A stretch of DNA of 64,000 nucleotides from Nocardioides sp. InS609-2 (GCF_023208195.1 NZ_CP060034.1:2232001-2296000); one strand, 5' to 3'; positions 34,099-43,310 are shown, counted from the stretch's first letter. Notes: a model not told the origin generated them from the sequence alone. Program-made: numbers and translations.

Positions 34099-35076
34099 AT
34101 GCGACTCCTCGTGCTCGGTGGCACCCAGTTCCTTTCCCGCGCCGTGGCAGCCGAGGCGGTGGCGCGCGGACACGACGTGACCTGCGCCTGTCGCGGCGTC
34201 TCCGGGACGGTGCCCGACGGCGCCGAGCTGCTCGTGTGGGACCGCGACGACGAGCCGCCCGCCGCGATCACCGAGGCCGCCTGGGATGCCGTGGTCGACG
34301 TCAGCCGGCTGCCCTCCCACGTGCGGCGCGCCGTGGCCGCCGTGCCCGATGCGCACTGGGTGTTCGTCTCCACGATCAACGTCTATCCCGACAACGACAT
34401 CGCAGGCACGCCCGCGACGTTGCGGCTGCACGAGCCGATCACCGACGACATCGACCCGAAGACGAGCCCCGAGGCGTACGGCGCCATGAAGGTCGCCTGC
34501 GAGCAGATCGTGGCCGTGGGTGCGGCGTCGAGCATGTCGATTCGCCCCGGGCTCATCGCCGGTCCGGACGACGGCACCGGCCGGTTCACCTACTGGCCGT
34601 GGCGGCTCGACCTCGGTGGTGAGGTGTTGGCGCCGGGGTCACCCGACGACACCGTGCAGATCATCGACGTGCGCGACCTCACTGGGTGGATCGTCGACAG
34701 CGCCGAGTCGCGTCGTACCGGCACCTACGACGGCGTCGGCGACATCCACCGCCTCGGCGACCTCCTCGCGCAGGCAGCCATTGGCGCCGGGACCGACTGC
34801 ACGTTCACCTGGGTCGACCAGGAGTTCCTCGCCGCACAGGAGGTCGAGCCCTGGGCCGGCGACAGCGGGCTGCCGCTGTGGCTTCCCCGCCCGGAGTACG
34901 ACGGCATGCTGGCGCACGACCCCACGCCCTCGTTCGACGCCGGGCTGAGGGTGCGCCCGATCGCCGACACCACCCGCGACACGCTGGCCTGGCTGCGGGA
35001 GACCCCCGACGCCGTACGCACCGGCCTCTCCCCCGAGGCCGAGGCCAGGGTCCTCGCCGCCTGGCACGCGCGCTAG
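34099..35076 (+). CDS. NAD-dependent epimerase/dehydratase-like (atypical SDR) protein
   Basis: The protein has 325 residues. The dinucleotide motif is RLLVLGGTQFLSRAVAAEAVARGHDV, the catalytic triad region is VFVSTINVYPD and YGAMKVACE (Tyr-x-x-x-Lys), and SIRPGLIAGPDDGTGRFTYWPWR follows. This is the extended SDR pattern of reductases related to isoflavone/NmrA-type and CSP41-like proteins. Its substrate is not predictable. ATG at 34099 is used; the upstream frame lacks the Rossmann motif. Its stop TAG shares CTAG with the stop of the convergent pseudokinase (35073-35076). Confidence 0.8.
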   Translation: MRLLVLGGTQFLSRAVAAEAVARGHDVTCACRGVSGTVPDGAELLVWDRDDEPPAAITEAAWDAVVDVSRLPSHVRRAVAAVPDAHWVFVSTINVYPDNDIAGTPATLRLHEPITDDIDPKTSPEAYGAMKVACEQIVAVGAASSMSIRPGLIAGPDDGTGRFTYWPWRLDLGGEVLAPGSPDDTVQIIDVRDLTGWIVDSAESRRTGTYDGVGDIHRLGDLLAQAAIGAGTDCTFTWVDQEFLAAQEVEPWAGDSGLPLWLPRPEYDGMLAHDPTPSFDAGLRVRPIADTTRDTLAWLRETPDAVRTGLSPEAEARVLAAWHAR

Positions 35077-36101
35077 CCGGCCAGGCACTTCGCCGTGGCA
35101 TCCCCGAGAGCGGCCTTGAGCTCCGGGTCGACGGTCTCGAGGTCCTGGTCGTAGAAGAACATGTCGTCGTCGAGGAAGCCCGCCGCGGCCAGGGAGTCGA
35201 TGCCGACAGCGTCGACCCAGCTCTCGGCGATGCACTGCGCCTTCGCCGGGCCGACGAACAGCTGGGTGCCGAACGCGTTGGCGATGTTGGAGACGGCCCG
35301 GCGCTCGTCGGCCGCCGACGGTCGGGGTTCGGTGAGTGACACGCGTGCCACCTCGACGGGCTGGTGGTTGCGCATGGCGACGCCCGCCCACACAGCCCCG
35401 CCTGCCCCCAGCACGAGCGCGGCCACCAGGCCGGCACCGAGGCCCAACGCGGCACCACGGCGACGCCGCGAAAGGGGGGCCGGGGCCGCCACGAGCCATG
35501 ACGGCCCGGGCAGCGACACCGCGAAGCGAAGGTCGTCGCGCAGCGCCTCAGCCGAGGGGTAGCGAGCCATGGGGTCCGCAGCCAGGGCCGTCCGCAGGAT
35601 CCGGTTGACGTTCTGCACCTGCGGAGAGTCGCCGGCCAGCTGCGGCAACGCTCCGGCGTACGGCGGCCAGCCGGTGGCAGTGGTCCACAGCAACCAGCCC
35701 ATGGTCGAGATGTCGGACGCGGCGCCGAGTGCCGTGCCAGCCGGCGGGGTGCCGAAGCCGCCCAGATAGGCGTCGAAACCGTCGGGCCGCTGGCGCAGCA
35801 GCACGTTGGCCGGCTTGATGTCACGGTGCACGAGACCCGACAGGTGCGCGTCGGCCAGACCGGCGGCCACCTGCGCCATCAGATCGAGGGCCAGGCCGAG
35901 CGGCGCACCGCCCTGGGCGCGTAGCACGCTGTCGAGGTCGCCGTCGGGGATCAGCTGGCTGGCGATGTAGAGGCGACCGCGATCCTCGCCGAACGTGTAG
36001 ACGTGCACGACGTTGCCCGACTCGAGAGCCGTCATCGCCCGGGCCTCCCGCGCGAACCGGACCCGGAAGTCGCGGTTGTCTGCCAGGTACGGCGAAATCA
36101 C
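35073..36101 (-). pseudogene. N-terminally truncated, DFG-lacking Ser/Thr kinase-like protein
   Basis: The open frame keeps only part of a PknB-type kinase. It begins at ALKVISPYLADNRDFRVRFAREARAM (the ATP-binding Lys region), so the Gly-rich loop is missing. GLVHRDIKPANVLL is present, but DFG reads GGF (YLGGFGTPPAG) and the APE motif is gone. A membrane helix (ALGLGAGLVAALVLGAGGAVWAG) and an outer domain follow. The only starts available are inside the domain, e.g. the GTG at 36101 (VISPYLADN), which overlaps the TGA of the preceding membrane gene. It is either a decayed kinase fused to a partial membrane gene by deletion, or a degenerate signalling scaffold. Confidence 0.7.
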
Positions 36102-36721
36102 CTTGAGAGCGCCGGCAGCACCAGCACCGCATGCAGGGTGACGCCGTGGAAGTGCTTGAGGAACCCGGTCACCTCGTAGGCGTGTGCGGCCGTGCCGGTT
36201 CTCATCGCCACCGTGCCGACGGCGATCATCGCCGCGCCCGACAGCAGCCCGGCGACCAGGAGGGCGAAGCCCGCGCGCAGGGCCAGCCGCATGCTCGGCG
36301 GCGCGTCGATCCGGCCGCGGGTCGCGGTGACCGCAAACGCCCCGAGCACCACGATCAGCACCGCTCCACCCAGGGCGAGCACCACAGCCACCACGGAGTC
36401 GAACGGCGTGGACCGGTTGAGATGCGAGGGCACGCCGCGCCAGGCCTGGAGGCTGATCCCCGCGACCTCGACGACGCAGTCTGCCGCGAAGACGCCGAGG
36501 AGGATGTTTCGCGTGCGTGGCGCCAACCGGAGGTACGACGTCACCCAGACCACTGTGGCCAGCGTCAGCCCGAACGAGATGCCGAACGTGAAGGGCTTCC
36601 GCCAGGAGACCGGCCCGCCCCAGGGCCGGTCGTCGACCGCGAACACTCCCAGGTGGAAGAGACCGGCGACGACAAGCGCGACACTGACCGCGAGACAGGC
36701 GCGGGCGGTGCGGCCAGTCAC
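36098..36721 (-). pseudogene. Multi-pass membrane protein, apparently cut at its 3' end
   Basis: The fragment has 207 residues and six hydrophobic segments (ACLAVSVALVVAGLFHLGVF, TFGISFGLTLATVVWVTSYL, ILLGVFAADCVVEVAGISLQAWRG, VVAVVLALGGAVLIVVLGAFAV, and two more). The sequence is coherent to TGFLKHFHGVTLHAVLVLPAL, then stops abruptly (SR-stop) where kinase sequence begins in another frame. I expect an uninterrupted relative to continue for several helices. GTG start at 36721 overlaps the small upstream gene's stop. Function unknown; it probably formed an operon under the MarR-type regulator. Confidence 0.6.
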
Positions 36722-36855
36722 GGCGACACCAGCAGTGCGGTGCCGACCACCGCGACCACCGCGACACCCCACGAGCTCGACCTGGCCCACGGCCACGGCG
36801 GCGCCGTGGCACCGATCAGCAGTTCACTGGCGAGACTCGACCGATTGATCGTCAT
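36718..36855 (-). CDS. Small single-helix membrane peptide, 45 residues
   Basis: The open frame MTINRSSLASELLIGATAPP...SSWGVAVVAVVGTALLVSP has a single C-terminal hydrophobic segment. Its TGA overlaps the GTG of the next gene (GTGA), the same coupling used throughout this window, which argues that it is translated. It starts 12 bases beyond the divergent regulator's start-side sequence, next to the probable MarR operator. It is too short to assign a family and may serve as a leader. Confidence 0.45.
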   Translation of the reverse strand: MTINRSSLASELLIGATAPPWPWARSSSWGVAVVAVVGTALLVSP

Positions 36856-36879
36856 GCCAATGATTCTATGCACGAACGA

Positions 36880-36893
36880 TTTGTTATAGCAAA
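36880..36893. promoter_or_regulatory. Candidate MarR operator
   Basis: TTTGTTATAGCAAA is a 14-bp near-perfect palindrome (one mismatched pair) in an AT-rich stretch between the MarR gene and the divergent membrane-peptide gene. Its position makes a MarR start at 36868 unlikely. Confidence 0.6.
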
Positions 36894-36921
36894 CATTCAT
36901 GACGTCTGGCACAATCCGACC

Positions 36922-37395
36922 GTGGCCCGACCCTCCGGAATCGCCTTCCTGCTCGCTCAGCTCGGCGCGCACACCGCCGACCGTTTCGGGGCCCGGCTCG
37001 CCGAGCTGGACCTCATGCCCGCCCATGTGGGGGTGCTGCGGATCGTCGGCCAGAATCCCGGGCTGAGCCAGCAGGCGCTGTCCGAGCGGCTCGGCGCACT
37101 GCCCTCGCGCGTGGTCCGCCTCGTCGACGAGCTCGAGGACCGAGGTCTGGTCGAGCGACGGCGCAGCACGACCGACCGTCGCAACTACGAGCTGCACATG
37201 GCCACCTCGGCTCGGGAGCGGCTCGGTGCTGTCATGGCCGCGGTCGGCGAGCACGACGCGGAGATCACGCAGGGTCTGACCGCGGCGGAGCGGAAGACCC
37301 TGCTCACCCTCCTCGGCAAGGTGGCGGCCGAGCAGGGGCTCAACCCCGAGGCGCACCCGGCCTACGGCAGCCGCCGACGCCCGGGCTCGACCTGA
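36922..37395 (+). CDS. MarR-family transcriptional regulator
   Basis: The protein has 157 residues; GTG at 36922 is chosen. The winged HTH (MPAHVGVLRIVGQNPGLSQQALSERLGALPSRVVRLVDELEDRGLVERRRSTTDRRNYELHMATSARERL) is standard MarR. An earlier in-frame ATG (36868) would put coding sequence over the operator. It most likely represses the divergent membrane-peptide/membrane-protein operon, in which later genes are damaged. Confidence 0.88.
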   Translation: MARPSGIAFLLAQLGAHTADRFGARLAELDLMPAHVGVLRIVGQNPGLSQQALSERLGALPSRVVRLVDELEDRGLVERRRSTTDRRNYELHMATSARERLGAVMAAVGEHDAEITQGLTAAERKTLLTLLGKVAAEQGLNPEAHPAYGSRRRPGST

Positions 37396-37427
37396 GCCCG
37401 GTGCCGTACGGCGTCCGAAGAGCTGCC

Positions 37428-38888
37428 TCAGAACAGTAGGGCCGAGGCGGGGTCCTCGAGGATTCCGGCCACGTCGGAGAGGAAGCGCGAGCCCTTCTCG
37501 CCGTCGATGTGCCGGTGGTCGAACGACAGGGCCAGAGTGGTGATCTGGCGCGCCACGATGTCGTCACCCACGACCCACGGCTGCTTGCGCACCGCGCCGA
37601 AGCACATGATCGCGGACTCACCCGGGTTGATGATCGGGGTGCCCGCGTCGACGCCGAAGACGCCGACATTGGTGATCGTGAACGTGCCGCCGCTCATCTC
37701 GGCCGGCTGCGTCTTGCCGTCGCGAGCCGTCGCGGTGAGCTGGTTGAGCGCACTGGCCAGGCCGTGCAGGTCGAGCGTGTCGGCGTCCTTGACGTTGGGT
37801 ACGACGAGGCCACGCGGCGTCGCGGCGGCGATGCCGAGGTTGACGTAGCGCTTGAGGACGACTTCCTGCGCCTGCTCGTCCCAGAAGGAGTTGATCTCCG
37901 GAGTACGACGCATGGCGAGCATGACGGCCCGGCTCAGCACCAGTAGCGGGCTGACCTTGACGTCCTTGAACTCGCGGCGCTTCTTCAGCCGGTCGACGAA
38001 CTCCATGGTGCGCGTGACGTCGACCGTGATCCACTCGGTGACGTGGGGTGCGGTGAAGGCCGAGCCCACCATCGCGCTCGCCATCATCTTGCGCACGCCC
38101 TTGATCGGTTCGCGCGTCTCGCGCTCTCCGCTGGTTGGGGTGCGAAGGCGCTCTGGTGCCTGAGCCTCGATATCCGCGGAGCCACCACTCTGGGCACCTT
38201 CGACATCGGCCCGCGTGATCACCCCATCCGCACCGGAGCCGGCGAGGGTGGCGAGGTCGATGCCGAGGTCCTTGGCGAGCTTGCGCACGGGCGGCTTGGC
38301 CAGTGCGCGCACCTCGGAGGGCGACTGGACGCGCGAGGGGACCAGAGCCGGAGCGGGCTCCGCGGCCGCATGGCGCGCGGAGGTCGCGGGGACCGCCGGC
38401 TCGTCGGACTCGATGACCGGCTCGCTCTGGGCGCCGCCGGGCGCGAAGGCACCCTGCACCTGCATCTGAGTCGCGGCAGCCGACTCGCTGGATGGCGAGG
38501 CCGAGCCCTTGCGGGGCCGGCGCAGCGGGCCACGGTCGGCCTTCATCCGGCCGACGAGCGACTCGCCCTCCCCACTGCCACTCGCAGCGGGGTTGGACAG
38601 GTCGATCACCATGTCCGGCGCCGGGGTGGCAGCTACCGGAGCGGTGGCCTCGGACGGGTCGCCGATCGAGATGATCGGGGTGCCCACGGGCACCATCTCG
38701 CCCTCGGCGACCATCAGCGCGAGCACCGTGCCGGCGTACGGCGACGGCAGCTCGACCAGGGACTTCGCGGTCTCGATCTCGACGATGACGTCGTTGATCT
38801 CGATCACGTCGCCCACCTTGATCTTCCAGGTGACGATCTCGGCCTCGGTGAGGCCTTCGCCGACGTCGGGGAGCTTGAACTCAGACAT
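37428..38888 (-). CDS. bkdC: Branched-chain 2-oxoacid dehydrogenase E2 (acyltransferase)
   Basis: The protein has 486 residues. An N-terminal lipoyl domain has the lipoylated Lys42 in VEIETAKSLVELPSP. A long flexible Ala/Pro/Ser-rich linker follows (about 80-200). The E1/E3-binding domain is VRALAKPPVRKLAKDLGIDLATLAGSGADGVITRADV, and the catalytic domain ends in ALSFDHRHIDGEKGSRFL (catalytic His). It is the core of the complex and takes acyl groups from the E1 encoded upstream. A GGTTTCGAGG-type palindrome separates it from the E1beta gene. Confidence 0.92.
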   Translation of the reverse strand: MSEFKLPDVGEGLTEAEIVTWKIKVGDVIEINDVIVEIETAKSLVELPSPYAGTVLALMVAEGEMVPVGTPIISIGDPSEATAPVAATPAPDMVIDLSNPAASGSGEGESLVGRMKADRGPLRRPRKGSASPSSESAAATQMQVQGAFAPGGAQSEPVIESDEPAVPATSARHAAAEPAPALVPSRVQSPSEVRALAKPPVRKLAKDLGIDLATLAGSGADGVITRADVEGAQSGGSADIEAQAPERLRTPTSGERETREPIKGVRKMMASAMVGSAFTAPHVTEWITVDVTRTMEFVDRLKKRREFKDVKVSPLLVLSRAVMLAMRRTPEINSFWDEQAQEVVLKRYVNLGIAAATPRGLVVPNVKDADTLDLHGLASALNQLTATARDGKTQPAEMSGGTFTITNVGVFGVDAGTPIINPGESAIMCFGAVRKQPWVVGDDIVARQITTLALSFDHRHIDGEKGSRFLSDVAGILEDPASALLF

Positions 38889-38913
38889 TCGTACGGTTTC
38901 CTTTCAGGTCACC

Positions 38914-38956
38914 GGGTTTCGAGGCTCAGGCGCGGGGCGCCTTCGCACCTCAACCC
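38914..38956. repeat. Imperfect palindrome of the GGTTTCGAGG...CCTCAACC family
   Basis: GGGTTTCGAGG (38914-38924) and CCTCAACCC (38948-38956) face each other around a GC-rich loop that contains GGCGCGGGGCGCC. Related elements occur at 52336-52388 and 58195-58278. It lies in the 73-bp gap between E1beta and E2 genes of one operon and might tune E2 expression. Confidence 0.65.
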
Positions 38957-38961
38957 AAGCC

Positions 38962-39945
38962 TCAGAAGTCGAGCGAGCGGTCGACGGCGTCGAGCACCCG
39001 GTCGAGGTCGGGGAGGTAGTCCTCCTCGATCCGTGACGCCGGGTAAGGGATGTCGAAGCCACCGACACGCAGCACCGGGGCCTCCAGGGAGTAGAAGCAC
39101 TCCTCGGCGATCCGGGCCGAGACCTCGGCGCCCATGCCGAGGTTGACGTGCGCCTCGTGGGTGATGATCGCGTGGCCGGTGCGGCGTACGGACTCGAAGA
39201 CCGGGCCCATGTCGAGCGGCGAGAGCGTGCGCAGGTCGATGACCTCGAGCGACTTGCCCTCGGTCGCGGCAGCCTCGGCGGCCTTGAGCGCCGTCTTGAC
39301 CGTCGGGCCGTAGGCCAGCACGGTCGCGTCGGTGCCGGCGCGGACGACGCGGCTGGTGAACAGCGGGTCGGGGGTGGCCGACTCGTCGAGCTCGGCCTTG
39401 TCGGCGTGGTACTGCCGCTTGGGCTCGAGGAAGATCACGGGGTCGTCGCTCGCGATGGCCTGCTGGATCATCCAGTAGCCGTCGACGGGGTTGGAGCACG
39501 CCACGACCTTGAGGCCGGGGGTGTGCGCGAACTGCGCCTCGGGCGACTCGGAGTGGTGCTCGACCGCGCCGATGCCGCCGCCGAACGGGATGCGGATGAC
39601 CATCGGCATCTTCGAGCGACCCTTGGAGCGGTAGCTCATCTTGGCGACCTGGCAGACGATCTGGTCGTAGGCCGGGTAGACGAAGCCGTCGAACTGGATC
39701 TCGACCACCGGGCGGTAGCCACGCAGCGCCATGCCGACCGCGGTGCCGACGATGCCGGACTCGGCCAGCGGGGAGTCGATGACGCGGTCCTCGCCGAAGT
39801 CCTTCTGGAGGCCGTCGGTGATGCGGAAGACGCCGCCGAGCTTGCCGACGTCCTCACCCATGATGAGGACCTTCGGGTCGTCCTCCATCGCCTTGCGCAG
39901 GCCCATGTTGAGACCCTTGGCGAGGGTGATCTTGGTGGTGCTCAT
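38962..39945 (-). CDS. bkdB: Branched-chain 2-oxoacid dehydrogenase E1 beta subunit
   Basis: The protein has 327 residues. Motifs LIMGEDVGKLGGVFRITDGLQKDFGEDRVIDSPLAESGIVGTAVGMAL, RPVVEIQFDGFVYPAYDQI, GAVEHHSESPEA and FLEPKRQYHADKAE are those of E1beta. Together with the alpha chain it forms the alpha2beta2 E1. Start ATGA overlap with the E1alpha stop ensures equal translation. The His in EHHSE and the Asp/Glu of the Pyr domain are present. Confidence 0.93.
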   Translation of the reverse strand: MSTTKITLAKGLNMGLRKAMEDDPKVLIMGEDVGKLGGVFRITDGLQKDFGEDRVIDSPLAESGIVGTAVGMALRGYRPVVEIQFDGFVYPAYDQIVCQVAKMSYRSKGRSKMPMVIRIPFGGGIGAVEHHSESPEAQFAHTPGLKVVACSNPVDGYWMIQQAIASDDPVIFLEPKRQYHADKAELDESATPDPLFTSRVVRAGTDATVLAYGPTVKTALKAAEAAATEGKSLEVIDLRTLSPLDMGPVFESVRRTGHAIITHEAHVNLGMGAEVSARIAEECFYSLEAPVLRVGGFDIPYPASRIEEDYLPDLDRVLDAVDRSLDF

Positions 39946-41096
39946 GCGTGGCTCCCCTCGAACGAGGCGAGGTACTTCGCGTAGCCCTCGCGCTGGGCCG
40001 CGATCTCGTCGGTCTCCTCGGCGTACACGTGGTCGAACATGCTCAGCGCCTCCGGGTCCTTGAGCGCCTTGCAGCCCTCGCGTAGGTAGTGGCCGAGCTC
40101 GTCGGCCTCGACCTTCAGCGCGTCGATGAACGCGTCCTCGGCCAGCCCGTTGCGCCGCAGGTAGGCCGCGAGCCGGGCGATCGGGTCCTTGAGCTTCCAG
40201 TTCTCGACGTCGTCGGAGAGCCGGTAGCGGGTCGGGTCGTCGGTCGTGGTGTGGGCGCCCATCCGGTAGGTGTAGGCCTCCACGAACGTCGGGCCCTGGC
40301 CGTCGCGGGCACGCTGAAGCGCGGCCTGCGTGACGGCGTACGTCGCGAGCACGTCGTTGCCGTCGACGCGCACGCCCGGGAAGCCGAAGCCCAGCGCGCG
40401 CTGGTAGAGCGGGATCCGGCTCTGGCGCTCGATCGGCTCGGAGATGGCCCACTGGTTGTTCTGGCAGAAGAACACGACCGGAGCGTTGTACGACGCGGCG
40501 AAGATGAAGGCCTCGTTGACGTCGCCCTGACTGCTGGCTCCGTCACCGAAGTGCGCGATCACTGCGGCGTCGCGGTCGGGGTCACCGGTGCCGACGTCGC
40601 CGTCGCGCTGGATGCCCATCGCGTAGCCGGTGGCGTGCAGGGCCTGCGCGCCGATGACGATCGTGTAGAGCCCGAAGTTGTTGTCGTTGGGGTTCCACGC
40701 ACCGTGGTCGACCCCGCGGAAGAGGCCGAGCAGGTTGAGCGGGTCGACGCCGCGGCAGTAGGCGACGCCGTGCTCGCGGTAGGTCGGGAAGACGTAGTCC
40801 TGCGGGCGCAGCGCGCGGCCGGCGCCGATCTGGGCGGCCTCCTGGCCGAGCAGCTGGGCCCAGATGCCGAGCTCGCCGTGGCGCTGGAGCGCGGTGGCCT
40901 CGGTGTCGATGCGGCGGGTGAGGACCATGTCGCGGTAGAAGCCGCGCAGCTCCTCGGCGCTGAAGTCCCGGTCGAACTCCGGGTGGTGGACGCGCTCACC
41001 CTCTGGGGTCAGCAGCTGGACGAGCTCTGGACCGCCGTCTTGCTGGGAAGGTCCGAAGACCTCCGCAAGGTCGGGGCCGAATCCGTGGTGGCTCAA
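39942..41096 (-). CDS. bkdA: Branched-chain 2-oxoacid dehydrogenase E1 alpha subunit
   Basis: The protein has 384 residues. The ThDP motif is AHFGDGASSQGDVNEAFIFAASYNAPVVFFCQNNQW (GDG ending in NN), and YRMGAHTTTDDPTRYR is the phosphorylation-loop equivalent. It decarboxylates 2-oxo acids from Val, Leu and Ile to feed branched acyl-CoA starters and catabolism. TTG at 41096 is the start: AAGGAG lies nine bases upstream and SHHGFGPDLAEVFG is family-like, while no ATG/GTG exists nearby. It is the first gene of the bkdABC operon; E3 is not in the window. Confidence 0.9.
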   Translation of the reverse strand: MSHHGFGPDLAEVFGPSQQDGGPELVQLLTPEGERVHHPEFDRDFSAEELRGFYRDMVLTRRIDTEATALQRHGELGIWAQLLGQEAAQIGAGRALRPQDYVFPTYREHGVAYCRGVDPLNLLGLFRGVDHGAWNPNDNNFGLYTIVIGAQALHATGYAMGIQRDGDVGTGDPDRDAAVIAHFGDGASSQGDVNEAFIFAASYNAPVVFFCQNNQWAISEPIERQSRIPLYQRALGFGFPGVRVDGNDVLATYAVTQAALQRARDGQGPTFVEAYTYRMGAHTTTDDPTRYRLSDDVENWKLKDPIARLAAYLRRNGLAEDAFIDALKVEADELGHYLREGCKALKDPEALSMFDHVYAEETDEIAAQREGYAKYLASFEGSHA

Positions 41097-41278
41097 CGTG
41101 GGGCTCCTTCGTGTCACCGGGGCGTCGCGGGGTCGCCGCTCCGCCACCTTGCACCTGCATCGGACAGGGTGCCAGTCGGGGTGTGACCGCCACCACATGT
41201 CCGGCGACAAACCTACCGGCGAGCCTCCCTGTGCCGCCAATCCGGGTGCGCCTGTCCAGTCCCCTTAGGGTGACCGCC

Positions 41279-42358
41279 ATGCCCGAGCACCGAGACCACC
41301 CGCCGAAGCGACTCGTGGCCGGCGCACTCGGCGTACTCGTCCTGATGGCTCTCCTCGTCGTCCTGCCCACCGCAGCGTCGTCGGCCGCCGGCCGCGGCGC
41401 TCCGCGCCCGATCCTGCGCGGCAACTTCGCCGACCCGGCCGTCGAGGCCTACGGCAAGGGCTACGTCGGCATCGCCACCGGCGTACGCGCACCGCGTGCC
41501 TGGACGCGTTCCGCGCAAGGCACCTGGACCCGCACCGGCCCGGCTCTGCGCCGGCTGCCCGGCTGGGCGCGCTCGGGTGACATCTGGGCCGCCGACATCC
41601 AGCGCGTGGGCGGCTGGTGGTTGCTCTACTTCTCCGCGCCGGTGGACGGTCTCGGCGAGTACGGCCGCTGCACCGGCGTGGCCCGGTCGCGCTCCCCGCA
41701 GCGCGGCTTCGTGCCGGTGGGCAGCACCCCGCTGGTGTGTCCGGCGTACGCCAAGGTGCCCGCCGCCCAGGACCAGCTGCTCCCCCGCGACCCCACCCTG
41801 CCGCGCGCCGGCACCATCGACCCTTCGGTGTACGCCGACCCGTCGGGCTCGCGGTACCTCGTCTACAAGACCGACCGGATCCCCTCGACGATCCGGATGG
41901 TCGAGCTCAGCGCCAACGGGCGCCGCGTGCGCACCGGCGCGGTCAGCCAGGAGCTGATGCGCTCGCCAGGTGTCATCGAGAACCCGGCGCTCGTCCACCG
42001 GCCGCAGGGCTGGGTGATGCTGCTGTCGGAGGGTGACTACACCCGGTGCAGCTACCGCACGCTGTGGTATCGATCGCCCTCGCTGCTCGACTGGACTGTC
42101 GTCGAGTACGGCACCCTCCTCGACACCGCAGGCACCCGCCTCTGCGGTCCTGGCGGTGCCGATGTCGCCGACGGACCCGGCGGCCACCAGCGGATATTCC
42201 TGCACGGCTGGACCTGCCACAACAACCCCCGTCCGTGCCGGGACGGCCTCGACTGGTCCAAGCGCGAGAAGCAGAAGGCCGTCCGATCGATGTACGCCGC
42301 CCGGTTGCGCTGGGACGACGGCCTCCCCCGGATCAGGGGCTGGCTCAAGCCGAGTTGA
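41279..42358 (+). CDS. Secreted GH43-like (five-bladed beta-propeller) protein
   Basis: The protein has 359 residues. A signal peptide or anchor (LVAGALGVLVLMALLVVLPTAASSAAG) is followed by repeats of the beta-propeller type: NFADPAVEAYGKGYVGIATG, DIWAADIQRVGGWWLLYFSAP, TIDPSVYADPSGSRYLVYKTD, VIENPALVHRPQGWVMLLSEGDY. DPSVY and VIENPALV hold the Asp/Glu positions used by GH43 glycosidases acting on arabinan/xylan. Whether it is catalytic is unclear. A 182-bp gap upstream has no gene and probably the promoter. Confidence 0.75.
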   Translation: MPEHRDHPPKRLVAGALGVLVLMALLVVLPTAASSAAGRGAPRPILRGNFADPAVEAYGKGYVGIATGVRAPRAWTRSAQGTWTRTGPALRRLPGWARSGDIWAADIQRVGGWWLLYFSAPVDGLGEYGRCTGVARSRSPQRGFVPVGSTPLVCPAYAKVPAAQDQLLPRDPTLPRAGTIDPSVYADPSGSRYLVYKTDRIPSTIRMVELSANGRRVRTGAVSQELMRSPGVIENPALVHRPQGWVMLLSEGDYTRCSYRTLWYRSPSLLDWTVVEYGTLLDTAGTRLCGPGGADVADGPGGHQRIFLHGWTCHNNPRPCRDGLDWSKREKQKAVRSMYAARLRWDDGLPRIRGWLKPS

Positions 42359-42368
42359 GCGCCGGTAG

Positions 42369-43310
42369 TCAGCCTCGGCCGTGCGGGGTCTCCCACCCGG
42401 AGAGGTCCGGGCCCCCGGGCACGATGCCGGTGGGGTTCACGTCCTTGTGCACGACGTAGTAGTGCTGCTTGATCTGCTCGAAGTCGACGGTGCTCCCGAA
42501 GCCGGGCGTCTGGAAGAGGTCGCGCGCGTAGGCCCACAGCACCGGCATCTCGGTGAGTTTGTTGCGGTTGCACTTGAAGTGCCCGTGGTAGACGGGGTCG
42601 AAGCGCACCAGCGTGGTGAACAGCCGCACGTCGGCCTCGGTGATCGCCTCACCCATCAGGTAGCGGCGGTCGGCCAGGCGCTCCTCGAGCCAGTCGAGTG
42701 CGTCGAAGAGGGTGGAGTACGCCGCGTCGTACGAGTCCTGGGAGCCGGCGAAGCCGCAGCGGTAGACGCCGTTGTTGACGTCGTCGAAGATCCGCCGCAT
42801 CACCCGCTCCATCTCGTCGCGCTGGTCGGCGGGCCAGAGGTCGGGGGCGTCGGGCCTGTGGTGCTCGCGCCACTCGAAGAAGAGGTCCTCGGTGATCTGC
42901 GGGAAGTCGTTGGTGACGACCTTGCCGGTCGGTACGTCGACCATCGCCGGGACCGTGATGCCGCGCGGATAGTCGGGCACCCGGGCGAAGTACGCCTCCT
43001 GCAGCCGCTCGATGCCGAGCACCGGGTCGCGTCCGCCGGGGTCGAGGTCGAAGGTCCAGCTGTTCTTGTCGTGCGTCGGCCCGGGTGTGCCGAGCGAGAT
43101 GACGTCCTCGAGGCCGAGCAGCTCGCGTACGACGATCGCGCGGCTCGCCCACGGACAGGCGCGGGCAGCCACCAGCCGGTAGCGGCCGGGCTCGACGGGC
43201 CAGCCGCCGGCGCCGTCGCGGGTGATCCGGTCCGGGAGGTAGCTCATGTCTCGGTCGAACCCGCCGGTCTCGACGTACGTCTGAGTCAGGTCATCGTCGC
43301 GGGCGCCCAT
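42369..43310 (-). CDS. Glutathionyl-hydroquinone reductase-type (GST omega/ECM4) protein
   Basis: The protein has 313 residues. The catalytic Cys52 is in AARACPWASRAIVVRELLGLED (the CPWA motif). HDKNSWTFDLDPGGRDPVLGIERLQEAYFARVPDYPRGITVPAMVDVPTGKVVTNDFPQI and FDPVYHGHFKCNRNKLTE complete the GS-hydroquinone reductase signature. In actinobacteria, which lack glutathione, such proteins may use mycothiol conjugates. The start ATG is at 43310. Confidence 0.9.
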   Translation of the reverse strand: MGARDDDLTQTYVETGGFDRDMSYLPDRITRDGAGGWPVEPGRYRLVAARACPWASRAIVVRELLGLEDVISLGTPGPTHDKNSWTFDLDPGGRDPVLGIERLQEAYFARVPDYPRGITVPAMVDVPTGKVVTNDFPQITEDLFFEWREHHRPDAPDLWPADQRDEMERVMRRIFDDVNNGVYRCGFAGSQDSYDAAYSTLFDALDWLEERLADRRYLMGEAITEADVRLFTTLVRFDPVYHGHFKCNRNKLTEMPVLWAYARDLFQTPGFGSTVDFEQIKQHYYVVHKDVNPTGIVPGGPDLSGWETPHGRG

